Positions 6,758 to 15,829 of a DNA stretch of 34,093 nt are shown here, piece by piece. Both the position numbers and the translations under genes were made by a program. The stretch is from Coriobacteriales bacterium. Lineage in GTDB: Bacteria > Actinomycetota > Coriobacteriia > Coriobacteriales > UBA8131. Where the stretch lies: assembly GCA_031282405.1 (NCBI GenBank), contig JAITDU010000051.1, positions 1 through 34,093 of the forward strand, in the 5' to 3' direction. The notes beneath the pieces were generated by a model. It had not been told where the DNA came from. It worked only from the letters and a program-made list of their open reading frames with translations, and did no database searches. The first letter of the stretch is position 1; each line of letters starts with the position of its first letter.

Positions 6758-8032
6758 TTATTCCGCCTTGGCACCTTCTTGAGCGGCGGTGCGATCATCG
6801 GCCAGTTTGGCAGCAACACTCGTGCGTACATTGGGGAACAAGAGCAGCGAGGCTGCGGTGAGCAGGCACAACACCAGAACACCCACAAAGATGACTTGAT
6901 AATATGCTAGTCCACCACCCGAATCAACGCTCAGGGCTATCGGCGAGAGCACATAGGCGGCAAGAGCAAAAAAACCGATATTCTGGAATGTTGACTGGAC
7001 GCCTCCTACCGCGCCCAAATGTTCTTGTTTGACGCTGGGCAAGAGCGCGGGCAGCATCTTAGTTATGGCCATGAGCGGCCCAAAGAATACGGGGAGAATA
7101 AGATAGATGGCCCACGTCGCCGGTCCATAGGGCACAAAATAAGGCAGGGCGAACAATACGCCGGTTACGATAAGACAGAATGCGACCGGCCCGCGCAGGC
7201 GAGCAAACCTGGCTATGACTGCGGGCAGGGCAATAGAGCAGATACAGCCGATAACGGTGTTGAGGGTCGAGAGATTGCCGGCCTCGGGCACAACCGCTGG
7301 GTCGCCTCCCGCCAAAGCGGTGATGGCAGCCACCATATACTGACCATTGACATTGGTCATGCCAAAAAAGAGCATGGCAAAGATGCTGATTCCCCAGACA
7401 TCTTTGTTCTTGAGCACAATGCCCAGGTAGGTGCTGATATTTTCCTGGATCTGAGTATCGCCCTCAGGGTGGCGCCGGTAGAGCACAAGCCAGATGACAA
7501 TACCAACGGCGATCAAGCCGACGCTCAGCCACCAGGCATCCGTCAAAACGGCCACACGGCTGCCATAGGCAAGTGCCAGCGCGGCCCCACCGCTCAGGCC
7601 GGCTACGTAAACACCCATAGCCACAGAGTTGGACTTCCCCGGAAACCAAGTCCTGATAATTTTGGCTGAGTTGGCATTGAGCGCCGCCGTAGCGATGCCC
7701 ATCACAAAACTTGATACAAACAGTTGGACAAAATCAGTGCCCGATAAGGCTCGCCAGGAAGCTCCGATCAGAGCAAATAGGAACCCTGTGACAATAACCT
7801 TGTTGAATCCAAAACGGTCGGCAAGTACACCGGAGAGGATACCAAACAGGATGCCCGAAAGATACGGGATGGACATAACCATCGAGAATTCCATCGGGTT
7901 TATAAGGTAGTTCTGCATAACCAGCATGGCAGCACCACCCGGTACGATAAACGAGAACTGTAGAGCAACGAGAATGATTGTCAGGGCAATCAGCACTGCC
8001 CATCTTCTTGGATAAAGCTGCTCTTCTTTCAT
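6758..8032 (-). CDS. MFS transporter (second of a pair)
   Basis: A 424-residue, 12-segment major facilitator protein. The start is ATG 8030-8032, because AGGAGA lies about 6 bases upstream; an ATG seven codons earlier lacks such a site. The N-terminal half shows the MFS loop motif as GVLADRFGFNKV between helices 2 and 3. The charged C-terminal tail (KLADDRTAAQEGAKAE) is cytoplasmic. It lies 30 bases after the first MFS gene and just upstream of the molybdoenzyme, so substrate uptake or product export for that enzyme is the likely role. The two MFS proteins are clearly different in sequence, so they may divide import and export. The substrate is unknown. Confidence 0.85.
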   Translation of the reverse strand: MKEEQLYPRRWAVLIALTIILVALQFSFIVPGGAAMLVMQNYLINPMEFSMVMSIPYLSGILFGILSGVLADRFGFNKVIVTGFLFALIGASWRALSGTDFVQLFVSSFVMGIATAALNANSAKIIRTWFPGKSNSVAMGVYVAGLSGGAALALAYGSRVAVLTDAWWLSVGLIAVGIVIWLVLYRRHPEGDTQIQENISTYLGIVLKNKDVWGISIFAMLFFGMTNVNGQYMVAAITALAGGDPAVVPEAGNLSTLNTVIGCICSIALPAVIARFARLRGPVAFCLIVTGVLFALPYFVPYGPATWAIYLILPVFFGPLMAITKMLPALLPSVKQEHLGAVGGVQSTFQNIGFFALAAYVLSPIALSVDSGGGLAYYQVIFVGVLVLCLLTAASLLLFPNVRTSVAAKLADDRTAAQEGAKAE

Positions 8033-8062
8033 TGAGCTCTCCTTTCTACCCATTGAAAGCCG

Positions 8063-9310
8063 CTAGTCGCTTGTGGCCTCATTTTGGCCATCGGACTTAA
8101 CTGACAGGGCCTTTTTGACCGTGCCTTTATAAAAGACAATGGATAAGATGATGCCTAAAACTGCAATAATGGCTAAAGGTATGGTTCCCATGGCCCAGTT
8201 TCCCTGCGTGGCATCGACAATGGCACCCACGGTGTTGGCTGCGGGAATACCTCCGAGATTGGCGCCCACAGCCAACAGGCCAAAGATAGCCCCCATGACT
8301 GAGGGATCCGGTGAGGCGTGGGGGACGTTGGAGAATAGGGCCGGAGGACAGATGTTTAATAGGAGACCGCAGAGGATGGCCATCATGATCATCAGCGGAA
8401 CGGTGTCAAAGACCAACTCCAGGCACATGGTGATGCCGGCCAGAATGAAGCATACCACCAGCACCAACGGTTGGTTTCTCACCTTATTGAGAATTACGCC
8501 CATAGTCAGCGAACCGATGATGCCTGTTATTGTGGTAATGGAAGCCAACGCGTTGGCCGTGGGCATATCCATACCCGCAACCATCTGCATGAACGTTGGT
8601 GCCAGGGCAGCCCAGACCGCATAGCCAAAAGCAAAACAAAAGAACAGCACCATTAAAATGATGCCGTAAGGAGAAGTAAAGCCCTTGGACAGCTTGATTT
8701 GGGCACTGCCAGCCGCGACCGTCTGGGCCTCGGCCTTGTCTACACGGATACCCACAGCAGCCAAAACCGTGATAATAACCACGGCAATAAGCGATGCCCA
8801 CCATACCGACTGCCAGGTACCAAAGCTTGTGGCGATGAGACTGGCACCGTTGAACATGATCAGCGAGCCGGCCGCAGTCCAACAGGCCCAGATGGAATTG
8901 GGCAGACCGCGTCTGGCAGGGTCTTTGAACATCACGGTAATAAGCGTAGGGGCGGCAACCGCAATAAAGCCATTACCCAGACCGCCAATAAACTGAGAGA
9001 GCATGAATACCTCGATATTGGGCGAGAAAACCCCGATGATTATCGAGAGTATCGTCCAACCCAAAGCCACCAGCAAAGTATTTTTGGGGCCTAATTTGGA
9101 TTGGATAGCACCAGCTGGAATAGCAACGATGGTACCGGCTATTGAACAGACAGACATCATCCATCCAGCGGTACCGACATCGGTCTGAAAATACTCCATG
9201 AGCATGGGAATTGTCGGGGGGACTTTAAAGAAGCTAACACCCAGGAACACACCGGCCAAAAATACGAACACAAAAGAAGACCAGTCGGCTTGCTTTATTT
9301 TTGCGACCAT
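8063..9310 (-). CDS. MFS transporter (first of a pair)
   Basis: A 415-residue major facilitator protein, taken to start at ATG 9308-9310, which has AGAGGA about 6 bases upstream. A GTG eight codons earlier is possible but less likely. Twelve hydrophobic segments are visible; the helix 2-3 loop reads AIQSKLGPKNTLL, a weak form of the MFS signature. The general build (short termini, GGLGNGFIAVAAPTL in helix 4) recalls organic-anion or nitrate/cyanate-type MFS porters. It is the first gene after the regulator and the putative promoter/operator region at 9419-9496, so it probably leads the transporter-molybdoenzyme-ferredoxin transcript. Confidence 0.85.
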   Translation of the reverse strand: MVAKIKQADWSSFVFVFLAGVFLGVSFFKVPPTIPMLMEYFQTDVGTAGWMMSVCSIAGTIVAIPAGAIQSKLGPKNTLLVALGWTILSIIIGVFSPNIEVFMLSQFIGGLGNGFIAVAAPTLITVMFKDPARRGLPNSIWACWTAAGSLIMFNGASLIATSFGTWQSVWWASLIAVVIITVLAAVGIRVDKAEAQTVAAGSAQIKLSKGFTSPYGIILMVLFFCFAFGYAVWAALAPTFMQMVAGMDMPTANALASITTITGIIGSLTMGVILNKVRNQPLVLVVCFILAGITMCLELVFDTVPLMIMMAILCGLLLNICPPALFSNVPHASPDPSVMGAIFGLLAVGANLGGIPAANTVGAIVDATQGNWAMGTIPLAIIAVLGIILSIVFYKGTVKKALSVKSDGQNEATSD

Positions 9311-9418
9311 CGATTTCCTCTTTTCTCTGAGCACTCTATACGGGTTCGGGCTAAGCCGTTAATCACTCCTCCTCCCCCGGCTCCAAAAACGAATAGTCCA
9401 CGATCGATCGATGGCTCA

Positions 9419-9447
9419 ACTATACCGCACCAAACTAGCTCTCTAAA
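9419..9447 (-). promoter_or_regulatory. candidate promoter for the transporter-molybdoenzyme operon
   Basis: On the minus strand TTTAGA (9447-9442) and TATAGT (9424-9419) are spaced 17 bases, matching sigma-70-type -35 (4 of 6) and -10 (5 of 6) boxes. The position, about 110 bases upstream of the first MFS start and after the regulator stop, fits an operon promoter. It was identified by eye only. Confidence 0.4.
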
Positions 9448-9478
9448 ATGGAGGAAAGTCCAAAAATTCACGTATTTT

Positions 9479-9496
9479 TTTGTCAGAAATGACAAA
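9479..9496. promoter_or_regulatory. candidate operator TTTGTCA-N4-TGACAAA
   Basis: A perfect 7-bp inverted repeat with a 4-base centre (GAAA) lies 32 bases upstream of the candidate -35 box of the MFS operon and 28 bases after the regulator stop codon. The position suits an activator site for the neighbouring PucR-like regulator. No T-run follows the second arm in either direction, which argues against a terminator. Confidence 0.4.
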
Positions 9497-9523
9497 GGAA
9501 TCAAAGATCGGTTATCTGCTGTT

Positions 9524-11209
9524 TCATTCCTCGGGTGCCTTGGTCGCCTCAGCAAATATCTGCTTTACCGACTCATGCCCGGATGTCAAAAAGAAGAATT
9601 TGAAATCCAGCAACATCTTCTCGCGAGCGCTTTGCAACGAGAGGTCAAAGTCAAAACGGTCCTGCAGTTTGTTGATGTGATACAAGACTGTATTGCGATG
9701 AACGTACAGGCGCTGAGCTACCAGGGTAGCATTGCGCTCGTAGCGAAGATAGAACCAGAAGAGCGCCACGTTGTTGGTGCCGATTTCCTGGTCTTCTCGA
9801 TAAATCTTCTGCAAAAGTGTGTGCGAGAAGGAAAACTGCAGGAAACGGCGGTTCAATTCCGTCTCGCTGACCAGATAATAGGCCAGGGCATCTTCAAATA
9901 AGAAGATCCCCTTATCATGTTCTTCTCCTGCAATAAGCCATTCGCTTTGGATGGTATTCTTGAGGCCCAGCGTAACCTTGGTCTGCATATAGGCCATGTC
10001 GATGTCGGTAATGTCTTCAAAGATCTGTGAGACACCACAGTTAATGCCAAAGGGCTCATAGATCAACCGTTGCAGATCGTTTTCCGACTTACGATGTGAC
10101 AGCTGGCTGTCTCCCGGCTCTGCGTAGCACAGCACCAGGATGTCGCGCTTATAAGGAAAGTAATAACATTCTCCATGATTGATGCGCGCAATCGACTTGG
10201 CAATCTGTGGCAGTCGCTCAAGCCAGTCCACGTCACCCAGCTCCAACAACAGGAGCTTGAGCTGCGGATTGTCCGGGATATCGGTAAGGCGCATCTGATT
10301 GTAAACATAGCTTGCGGCTACCCCTCCCCCTCCCGACTTTAACAGTTTGGTGAAAAAGAAATAATGGGGAGAATCGACCTGCATCTGTTTCTCCCAAAAG
10401 TTCTCGCAAATTAAAATAAGGCGTTTGAGGAATATACCGAATTGGTCCTTTAAACCTTGAGAAAACGGTCTGACATCGCAGGTCATCAGCACCGAACCAA
10501 AATATGAGTCGCGTACGAAGATGGGCGCATAGAGTTTTTTGTAAGGCGTGCCGGGGACCTCCTCTATGAGGGTGATTCCCTTGCGATCCACAAGGCGCTT
10601 TTGGATAGCGGCGATTTCGTGGGGAGCACAACCTATCTCGATCATACGCTGCAAGAAGGCATCGGGTGGCTGTCGACGGTGCGAATAGGAAAGCAGATTC
10701 ATATCCTTGTCGGTAATGGTAATGAAATTATCAAGCAGCGAACCGCCGACATTAAGGATATCGTCCAGTCCGCCCTTTTTGTAGACGACACGGTCCATTT
10801 GGCTTTCCCAGATCAACTGCTGGATAAAAAACTGCTGTACCATCACGGTGAAGTAAGAGAGGGTTTCTTGTTGGCGCATGACGACAATGCGATTACTGTA
10901 GGATTCCAGCCATTGAGGAGTCGCATCCTCGGCGCAAAGAATGACGACAAAAGCAGCGGGCTGCTCTTCGAGTAGAGGGCGCGCAGCCTTAGGATGCGAG
11001 ATAAAAATAGTGTCGCTGATGGGCAAAATCGAAGCGATGATGTCGTTTTTGGACAAGGTCGCAAACCAGCTGAATCTTCGCTCGAGTGTTGGCGGTTTTG
11101 ACAGTATCTGATAATCGGAAAAATTGTCCAGGAACATCGCTACCGTTACCGAGGGCAGTACCCTGCCGTAGGTCGCGCTGATACCCATTAATAATGACTC
11201 GCTGGACAT
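9524..11209 (-). CDS. PucR/CdaR-family transcriptional regulator
   Basis: The 561-residue protein ends with a PucR-type helix-turn-helix (about 490-545; VAQRLYVHRNTVLYHINKL), preceded by a GGDEF-like/CdaR central region and an N-terminal sensor region in the layout of this family. The start is ATG 11207-11209, where GGGAGG stands 6 bases upstream. Longer starts at 11245 (ATG) and 11260 (TTG) lack a ribosome site. Such regulators usually activate genes for catabolism of small molecules they bind. Placement directly ahead of the MFS-molybdoenzyme operon on the same strand makes it the probable substrate-responsive activator. Many catechol-dehydroxylase loci are described with LuxR-type regulators, so this type is a variation. 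Confidence 0.85.
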   Translation of the reverse strand: MSSESLLMGISATYGRVLPSVTVAMFLDNFSDYQILSKPPTLERRFSWFATLSKNDIIASILPISDTIFISHPKAARPLLEEQPAAFVVILCAEDATPQWLESYSNRIVVMRQQETLSYFTVMVQQFFIQQLIWESQMDRVVYKKGGLDDILNVGGSLLDNFITITDKDMNLLSYSHRRQPPDAFLQRMIEIGCAPHEIAAIQKRLVDRKGITLIEEVPGTPYKKLYAPIFVRDSYFGSVLMTCDVRPFSQGLKDQFGIFLKRLILICENFWEKQMQVDSPHYFFFTKLLKSGGGGVAASYVYNQMRLTDIPDNPQLKLLLLELGDVDWLERLPQIAKSIARINHGECYYFPYKRDILVLCYAEPGDSQLSHRKSENDLQRLIYEPFGINCGVSQIFEDITDIDMAYMQTKVTLGLKNTIQSEWLIAGEEHDKGIFLFEDALAYYLVSETELNRRFLQFSFSHTLLQKIYREDQEIGTNNVALFWFYLRYERNATLVAQRLYVHRNTVLYHINKLQDRFDFDLSLQSAREKMLLDFKFFFLTSGHESVKQIFAEATKAPEE

Positions 11210-11320
11210 TGCAGCCTCCCAGATTCTAGTCAAGTCGGCGCTCATCAACCAAACGAGCAATCAGTTAAAGAGCGGCGCCTTTTACACGTGTTGCCGCCTA
11301 CGGTATCAAACACAGCGAAT

Positions 11321-11326
11321 ATTATA
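11321..11326 (-). promoter_or_regulatory. candidate -10 box of the regulator gene
   Basis: A perfect TATAAT on the minus strand lies about 110 bases upstream of the regulator ATG, in an AT-rich stretch with a second GGTATA repeat just upstream. The -35 region is poor. It sits in the 244-base divergent region shared with the dGTPase-like gene. Confidence 0.35.
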
Positions 11327-11453
11327 CCTAAAATTAATATACCTGAGATGAGCGGCACAAACGCAAGCCGCCTTTGTCGAGAACTCACAACAAATGCGAA
11401 CAGAACACTGATTAAACGGTAAATTGAATCTTGCGCATTATGAGCGTTGTGAT

Positions 11454-12710
11454 ATGGTTCTTATTATGAAGTATTTGAGCCTTACGAATGATATTACTCA
11501 GCGTATCGAAAACGATCGCGCCGATTCCACTTGGCACAACGAGTGCCGTACAAATGATAGCGCATCTGTTCGGAGAAGGGTGGATCGAGATAAAGCGACA
11601 CTCCTGCGTCCTGCTTTCGTACGAGATGCGGACAAGATACTGCACTCACCGTATTACAACCGACTTTCGGACAAAACGCAGGTGTTTTCTCTATTTAGGA
11701 ACGACGACCTTACGCGTCGTTCGCTGCATGTGCAGCTTGTATCGCGTATTGCGCGTACTATTGGCACGGCACTCGGCCTCAACACTGATCTCATTGAGGC
11801 TATTGCGCTCGGACATGACATTGGTCACCCACCCTTTGGTCATGCAGGGGAGCGCTTTTTGAACACACTGTATCACACGTATACCGGATGCACGCGCTTT
11901 TTCGACCATAACGTCCACAGCGTACGAGTGCTCGATGGCATTTTTAGGCACAACCTCAGCATCCAAACCCTCAGCGGCATCCTGTGCCATAATGGAGAGT
12001 TTGAGCAACGGGAGTATCGTCCTGGCTCGCTTAAGGATTTTGCAGAGTTTGATGCGCTGGTTGAGCGTTGTTACACTCATAGTGTTCAGACAAAAGAGTT
12101 GGTGCCCTCAACACTCGAGGGTTGCGTTGTGCGTATCAGCGATATGATTGCTTATGTTGGCAAAGATCGCCAGGATGCCGAACGTGTGACACAGGGTGAA
12201 CAGGCACCATCCTTTGATATGTCGAAAGCGAGTACATACAATTCCAAGAGCATCAACAACTTCACCGTGGATCTTGTCGAAAACAGCTATGGCAAGAACT
12301 ATCTGCAATTCAGTGAAGAAGCATTTGAAACGCTTAGCAGGATGAAAGATGAGAACTATCGACTTATCTATGATAACGAGCACGTCAATCGCAAAAATAC
12401 CGATCTGCTTGAGCCGATGTTCGGCCGCCTGTACGAGCGACTACGCAACGATTTGCAAGCGGATGACAAGACCTCCTATATTTTCAAGCATCACATCGAC
12501 TTCGTCGAGTTCAAACGGCCGACATATCTTGACTTAAAGCCTTATCGTGAAGAAAATCACGACCAGATCGTCGTGGACTACATCGCCAGCATGACTGACG
12601 ACTATTTTGTTGACCTGCATGCCTTTCTCTTCCCCGATGAAGACGCTATTAAGTATGTCCCGTACTTCACACATGACGAAGCAGTATCTCAAGGTGGCAA
12701 AAGCATATGA
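11454..12710 (+). CDS. dGTPase-like HD-domain triphosphohydrolase
   Basis: About 418 residues, hydrolysing dNTPs to the nucleoside and triphosphate if like its family. The DKILHSPYYNRLSDKTQVF segment is the family's N-terminal signature (compare R.L..KTQVF). The metal-binding HD set is visible: His92 in RSLHVQL, His121-Asp122 in LGHDIGHPPFGHAGE, and a later Asp in RISDMIAYVGKD. The start is uncertain: TTG 11424, ATG 11454 and ATG 11466 are all in frame and none has a strong ribosome site, so 11454 is a compromise. Its stop overlaps the AlkD-like gene (ATGA), suggesting a two-gene unit for nucleotide pool and DNA damage control. Confidence 0.85.
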   Translation: MVLIMKYLSLTNDITQRIENDRADSTWHNECRTNDSASVRRRVDRDKATLLRPAFVRDADKILHSPYYNRLSDKTQVFSLFRNDDLTRRSLHVQLVSRIARTIGTALGLNTDLIEAIALGHDIGHPPFGHAGERFLNTLYHTYTGCTRFFDHNVHSVRVLDGIFRHNLSIQTLSGILCHNGEFEQREYRPGSLKDFAEFDALVERCYTHSVQTKELVPSTLEGCVVRISDMIAYVGKDRQDAERVTQGEQAPSFDMSKASTYNSKSINNFTVDLVENSYGKNYLQFSEEAFETLSRMKDENYRLIYDNEHVNRKNTDLLEPMFGRLYERLRNDLQADDKTSYIFKHHIDFVEFKRPTYLDLKPYREENHDQIVVDYIASMTDDYFVDLHAFLFPDEDAIKYVPYFTHDEAVSQGGKSI

Positions 12711-13366
12711 ACCGTATGGAGTCTGAAATATTCGACAGCTTCTATGCCAACGCTGACCCAGCACAAGCCGAGCCCATGGCGGCCTACATGAAAAACATCT
12801 GCCCGTTCCTCGGCATTCCAAAACCCAAACGAGCAGCTCTTTCCAAGAATTTCTTAAAGTCGCACAAAAAGGCAACCACTATTGACTGGGCTTTTATCAA
12901 CAAGTGCTGGGATTTGGAGCGGGAGTTCCAATATCTTGCCTTGGATTATCTAAAAACGGTAGAAAAGCTGCTTTGTGCCGATGATGTTCCAAGACTGAAG
13001 GCACTTGCCCTCCAAAAGTCATGGTGGGATACCGTGGATCTGATTGACAGTTTGATAGGCTTTATCGCCCTGAGATCTCCGGAGGTCAACGACAGTATGC
13101 TTGCTTGGAGTACCGACGAGAGCTTTTGGCTTCGACGAATCGCTATCAATTTTCAATTGCAGTACCACGAAAAAACCGACACCGCGCTGCTTGAGAAAAT
13201 CCTCGTGAACAACCTCGGCCAAAAGGAATTTTTTGTAAACAAGGCTATCGGCTGGGCTTTACGAGAATACGGCAAAACAGACCCCGACTTCGTTCGAAGC
13301 TTTATTGAACGACATCGCAGCGAGATGGCTTCGCTCAGTATCAGAGAGGCGAGCAAATACCTATAA
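12707..13366 (+). CDS. AlkD-family DNA alkylation repair protein
   Basis: The 219-residue all-helical protein matches the HEAT-like AlkD family, DNA glycosylases that release alkylated purines without base flipping. The active-site pattern is recognisable: WWDTVDLID (Trp107, Asp111) fits the catalytic Trp/Asp pair, the WLRR segment near 141-144 supplies the Arg, and Trp183 in AIGWALREYGK the second Trp. Length is usual for the family. The ATG overlaps the dGTPase-like stop by 4 bases, with AAGGTGG upstream, so the pair is translationally coupled. A role in the repair of N3- or N7-alkyl purines is inferred from the family. Confidence 0.85.
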   Translation: MNRMESEIFDSFYANADPAQAEPMAAYMKNICPFLGIPKPKRAALSKNFLKSHKKATTIDWAFINKCWDLEREFQYLALDYLKTVEKLLCADDVPRLKALALQKSWWDTVDLIDSLIGFIALRSPEVNDSMLAWSTDESFWLRRIAINFQLQYHEKTDTALLEKILVNNLGQKEFFVNKAIGWALREYGKTDPDFVRSFIERHRSEMASLSIREASKYL

Positions 13367-13457
13367 AAAGCGCGGATGAAACCGGTCTGCAAAAATCTCG
13401 GACACTGAAAACGCTAAGGCAGAGTATTTGATTCAGACGTGCTTTCTGGAGGTAGAG

Positions 13458-14702
13458 TCACGACAGCGGCTTAGCCAAGGCCCAAATGCGCGAGAATAAC
13501 TCGTTTCCTAAAAGCCAGCCCTTTTGTGTGGGGACGAGGCTTGTTCCCTTGTCTCGCACAAGGTCTAAATCGACCAGTTCAGCGAATGTCGCCGCAACGC
13601 CGGGCACCATTTTGGTTGCCGTAGCCAGGCAATCTTTGGACAGACCGCGTGACAAGCGCATGCCCAGCATCAGATCCTCAACCAGGGCCTGTTCCTTCGT
13701 GAGAAGTTCACCGCTTTGCGTTTTGCGGCACAGCACTTCATCCAAAGGTTTGCCCAGGACCACACTCTGTATGACAGCTAAAATGCTATCGGTCTGGTCA
13801 AGGTCCGTAGAGCGCAGTCTCCTCCCATCGTAAAATGATAGCATACTAGCTGCTCCTCTCCCCAAACCAAGGTACGGCACACCCGTCCAATAGGCAATAT
13901 TATGACGACATTCAAAGCCGGCCTGAGCATACGATGCTGTCTCGTAGCGCTCAAAACCGGCCTGTTCCAGGTGTTCGGCCGCCAGACTGAGCATCGTAGC
14001 CTGTGTATCCTCATCGGCCAGCTCTACCCTACCGGCCACCACGTCTGCGGTCAGGACAGTGTTCGGCTCCAATTGCAGCGCGTAGACACTGATGTGCTTG
14101 ACTCCCAAATCTATAGCTTTGCTCACACTGTCCAACCAAGATGCCGGGGTTTGACCGGGTATGCCGCAGATCAGGTCGAGACTGACATTCTCAAAGCGCG
14201 ACTGGGCCGCTTCAATGGCACGGACGGCCGTGGCGACATCGTGCACCCTGCCCAGCGCAGACAGTTCCGCGTCGTTAAAACTCTGCACCCCCAACGAGAT
14301 GCGGTTTACACCCAGGGCATAAAGGTCGCGGGCCAGCGTCAGGCTGAACGAGTCCGGATTGGCCTCGACCGTAAACTCCCTGAGTTTCGAAAAATCCATA
14401 AACAGCGAAAGCGTATAGGCCAGCTCCACGAGTCGCCCGTGACCAAAGTAACTGGGCGTGCCGCCGCCCACATAGATAGTCTCAATAGAGCTGAGTGAAC
14501 CAAGGGAGCTGGCATTGCGGATGGTACCTATGAGCGAGTAGAGATAGTTATCCAGACGCGGATCGTCTAAGGATACGACCTCGGTGAGAAAATCGCAGTA
14601 GCGGCAGCGCTGAGCACAAAACGGGATGTGAAAGTAAAGGGCCTGTGGAGGCTTGAGGGTCAGGCGCGTCTGATCGCCGCTGGGTGCGCTACCGCCAGAC
14701 AT
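13458..14702 (-). CDS. HemW-like radical SAM heme chaperone
   Basis: The 414-residue protein is a radical SAM enzyme of the HemN/HemW group. The cluster motif is C29-x3-C33-x2-C36 (CAQRCRYCDF), with a YVGGGTPS motif following and a C-terminal HemN-like domain. It has HemW features: the short N-terminus before PxALYFHIPFC and no long N-terminal extension as in true HemN oxidases. HemW is thought to hand heme to target proteins rather than make porphyrin. ATG 14700-14702 begins one base after the dihydrouridine synthase stop and has AGGAGA 9 bases upstream. A longer in-frame start at 14750 lies inside the upstream gene and is rejected. It is the last gene of the long heat-shock run. Confidence 0.88.
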   Translation of the reverse strand: MSGGSAPSGDQTRLTLKPPQALYFHIPFCAQRCRYCDFLTEVVSLDDPRLDNYLYSLIGTIRNASSLGSLSSIETIYVGGGTPSYFGHGRLVELAYTLSLFMDFSKLREFTVEANPDSFSLTLARDLYALGVNRISLGVQSFNDAELSALGRVHDVATAVRAIEAAQSRFENVSLDLICGIPGQTPASWLDSVSKAIDLGVKHISVYALQLEPNTVLTADVVAGRVELADEDTQATMLSLAAEHLEQAGFERYETASYAQAGFECRHNIAYWTGVPYLGLGRGAASMLSFYDGRRLRSTDLDQTDSILAVIQSVVLGKPLDEVLCRKTQSGELLTKEQALVEDLMLGMRLSRGLSKDCLATATKMVPGVAATFAELVDLDLVRDKGTSLVPTQKGWLLGNELFSRIWALAKPLS

Positions 14703-14703
14703 A

Positions 14704-15675
14704 CTAGAGTTCTCCTTTATCCAAGCCGGCCAACAAAGATAGATAGTCATCCAGGCTCACACAGCTCTGCAGCCGCCGACGCAGTGTTGCAGCGTGGGGC
14801 ATACCCTTGAGATACCAGGCCAGATGTCGGCGCATCCACACCAACTTCTTAGGGTCGTGGGCATACAGCATCCGAATATGATCGCTGGCAAGCCGGACTA
14901 TCTCCGCTACACTCGGTGTGACAGTTGCTGCCTGTTCATCGCCGGCAAGCAGGGCTTGGGCCTGCCTGAATATCCAGGGATTACCTAAAGCGCCCCGGGC
15001 AATCATTACTCCTGACACACCGCATCTGAGATAATCGCGCACATCATAGGCATCCATGACATCGCCCGTGGCGATAACCGGCACAACAAGGGCCTGGGCA
15101 AGTTCGCATACCAGCTGCTTGTCCGCTTGCTCTTGATAGTGCTGCTCGGCGCTGCGTCCGTGTACGCAGAGGGCGGCCACACCGGCATCTTCTGCCATGC
15201 GGGCAAAATCAAGCGTACGGTGAGCACCCGAATCGGAGCTTTTGCGTATCTTGACCGTTACAGGTACATGCACGCTCTTAACAACAGCGACTATGATTTT
15301 ATAGGCCAACTCCGGATTCCTCATCAGGGCAGCCCCATTGCCGCCGGCGACGACTTTCCTGGCCGGACAACCCATGTTGAGATCAATCAACGCAAGGTCA
15401 CTGCCCAATCGCTGCTCCAGCAACCGAGCCTGCGTGGCCATGACATCCGGTTCGTTGCCAAACAGCTGCACCGCAAAGGGCGTATCACCATCAAAGGCAG
15501 CGAGCATGTCCTGAGTCTGCTTGTTGTGGTAGGCCAGCCCCTTAGAGCTGATCATCTCTGTGTAACTCAACTCGGCACCCAGGCGCCTGCACATAAGTCT
15601 GAACGCTGGGTCATTAACACCGGCCATAGGCGCCAGAGACAAGCGCCACGGCCATGCGTCGGCAGCGGCCGTCAC
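14704..15675 (-). CDS. tRNA-dihydrouridine synthase (Dus)
   Basis: The 323-residue FMN enzyme reduces uridines in the tRNA D-loop using NADPH. Family signs: SLAPMAGVNDPAFR at the start of the barrel, TEMISSKG, DLNMGCPARKV with catalytic Cys103, VKIRKSSD, CVHGRSAEQHY and GDVMDAYDVRDYL. It has the length and order of bacterial DusB. The start is GTG 15673-15675, since no ATG lies in frame between the preceding stop and the barrel; the ribosome site is weak. It lies 128 bases after larE on the same strand and one base ahead of hemW. Confidence 0.88.
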   Translation of the reverse strand: MTAAADAWPWRLSLAPMAGVNDPAFRLMCRRLGAELSYTEMISSKGLAYHNKQTQDMLAAFDGDTPFAVQLFGNEPDVMATQARLLEQRLGSDLALIDLNMGCPARKVVAGGNGAALMRNPELAYKIIVAVVKSVHVPVTVKIRKSSDSGAHRTLDFARMAEDAGVAALCVHGRSAEQHYQEQADKQLVCELAQALVVPVIATGDVMDAYDVRDYLRCGVSGVMIARGALGNPWIFRQAQALLAGDEQAATVTPSVAEIVRLASDHIRMLYAHDPKKLVWMRRHLAWYLKGMPHAATLRRRLQSCVSLDDYLSLLAGLDKGEL

Positions 15676-15724
15676 CTTGAGCTGCCCGTCATTGACACCA
15701 CCGGAGTTTTCGACATCGCTGTGG

Positions 15725-15829
15725 GCCGTCCGCCACAGGCGTCAGCAGAGCTACGACCGTCACTGTGGACCGTCCAGCAAAAGCTCTTCCAGACTTATAG
15801 TTGTCATGCCGAGCCGTCCACCACAGGCG
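15725..15829. repeat. 17-bp direct repeat between larE and dus
   Basis: GCCGTCCGCCACAGGCG (15725-15741) recurs with one change at 15813-15829, where it encodes the last residues of LarE. A related GGACCGTCC lies between. The duplication is local and may reflect a short recombination or slippage event that lengthened the intergenic region. Confidence 0.45.

Noticed and set aside
6592-6888. 98-codon minus-strand frame spanning the transporter end and intergenic gap
   Set aside because: It overlaps the MFS coding end in another frame, is low complexity, and has no domain despite one CxxC pair.
9403-9412. CGATCGATCG palindrome near the MFS promoter
   Set aside because: A short GATC-type self-complementary run is expected by chance; no second copy or spacing supports a site.
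9479-9496. Terminator for the regulator gene
   Set aside because: The palindrome is followed by A, not T, on the minus strand; an operator is the better reading.
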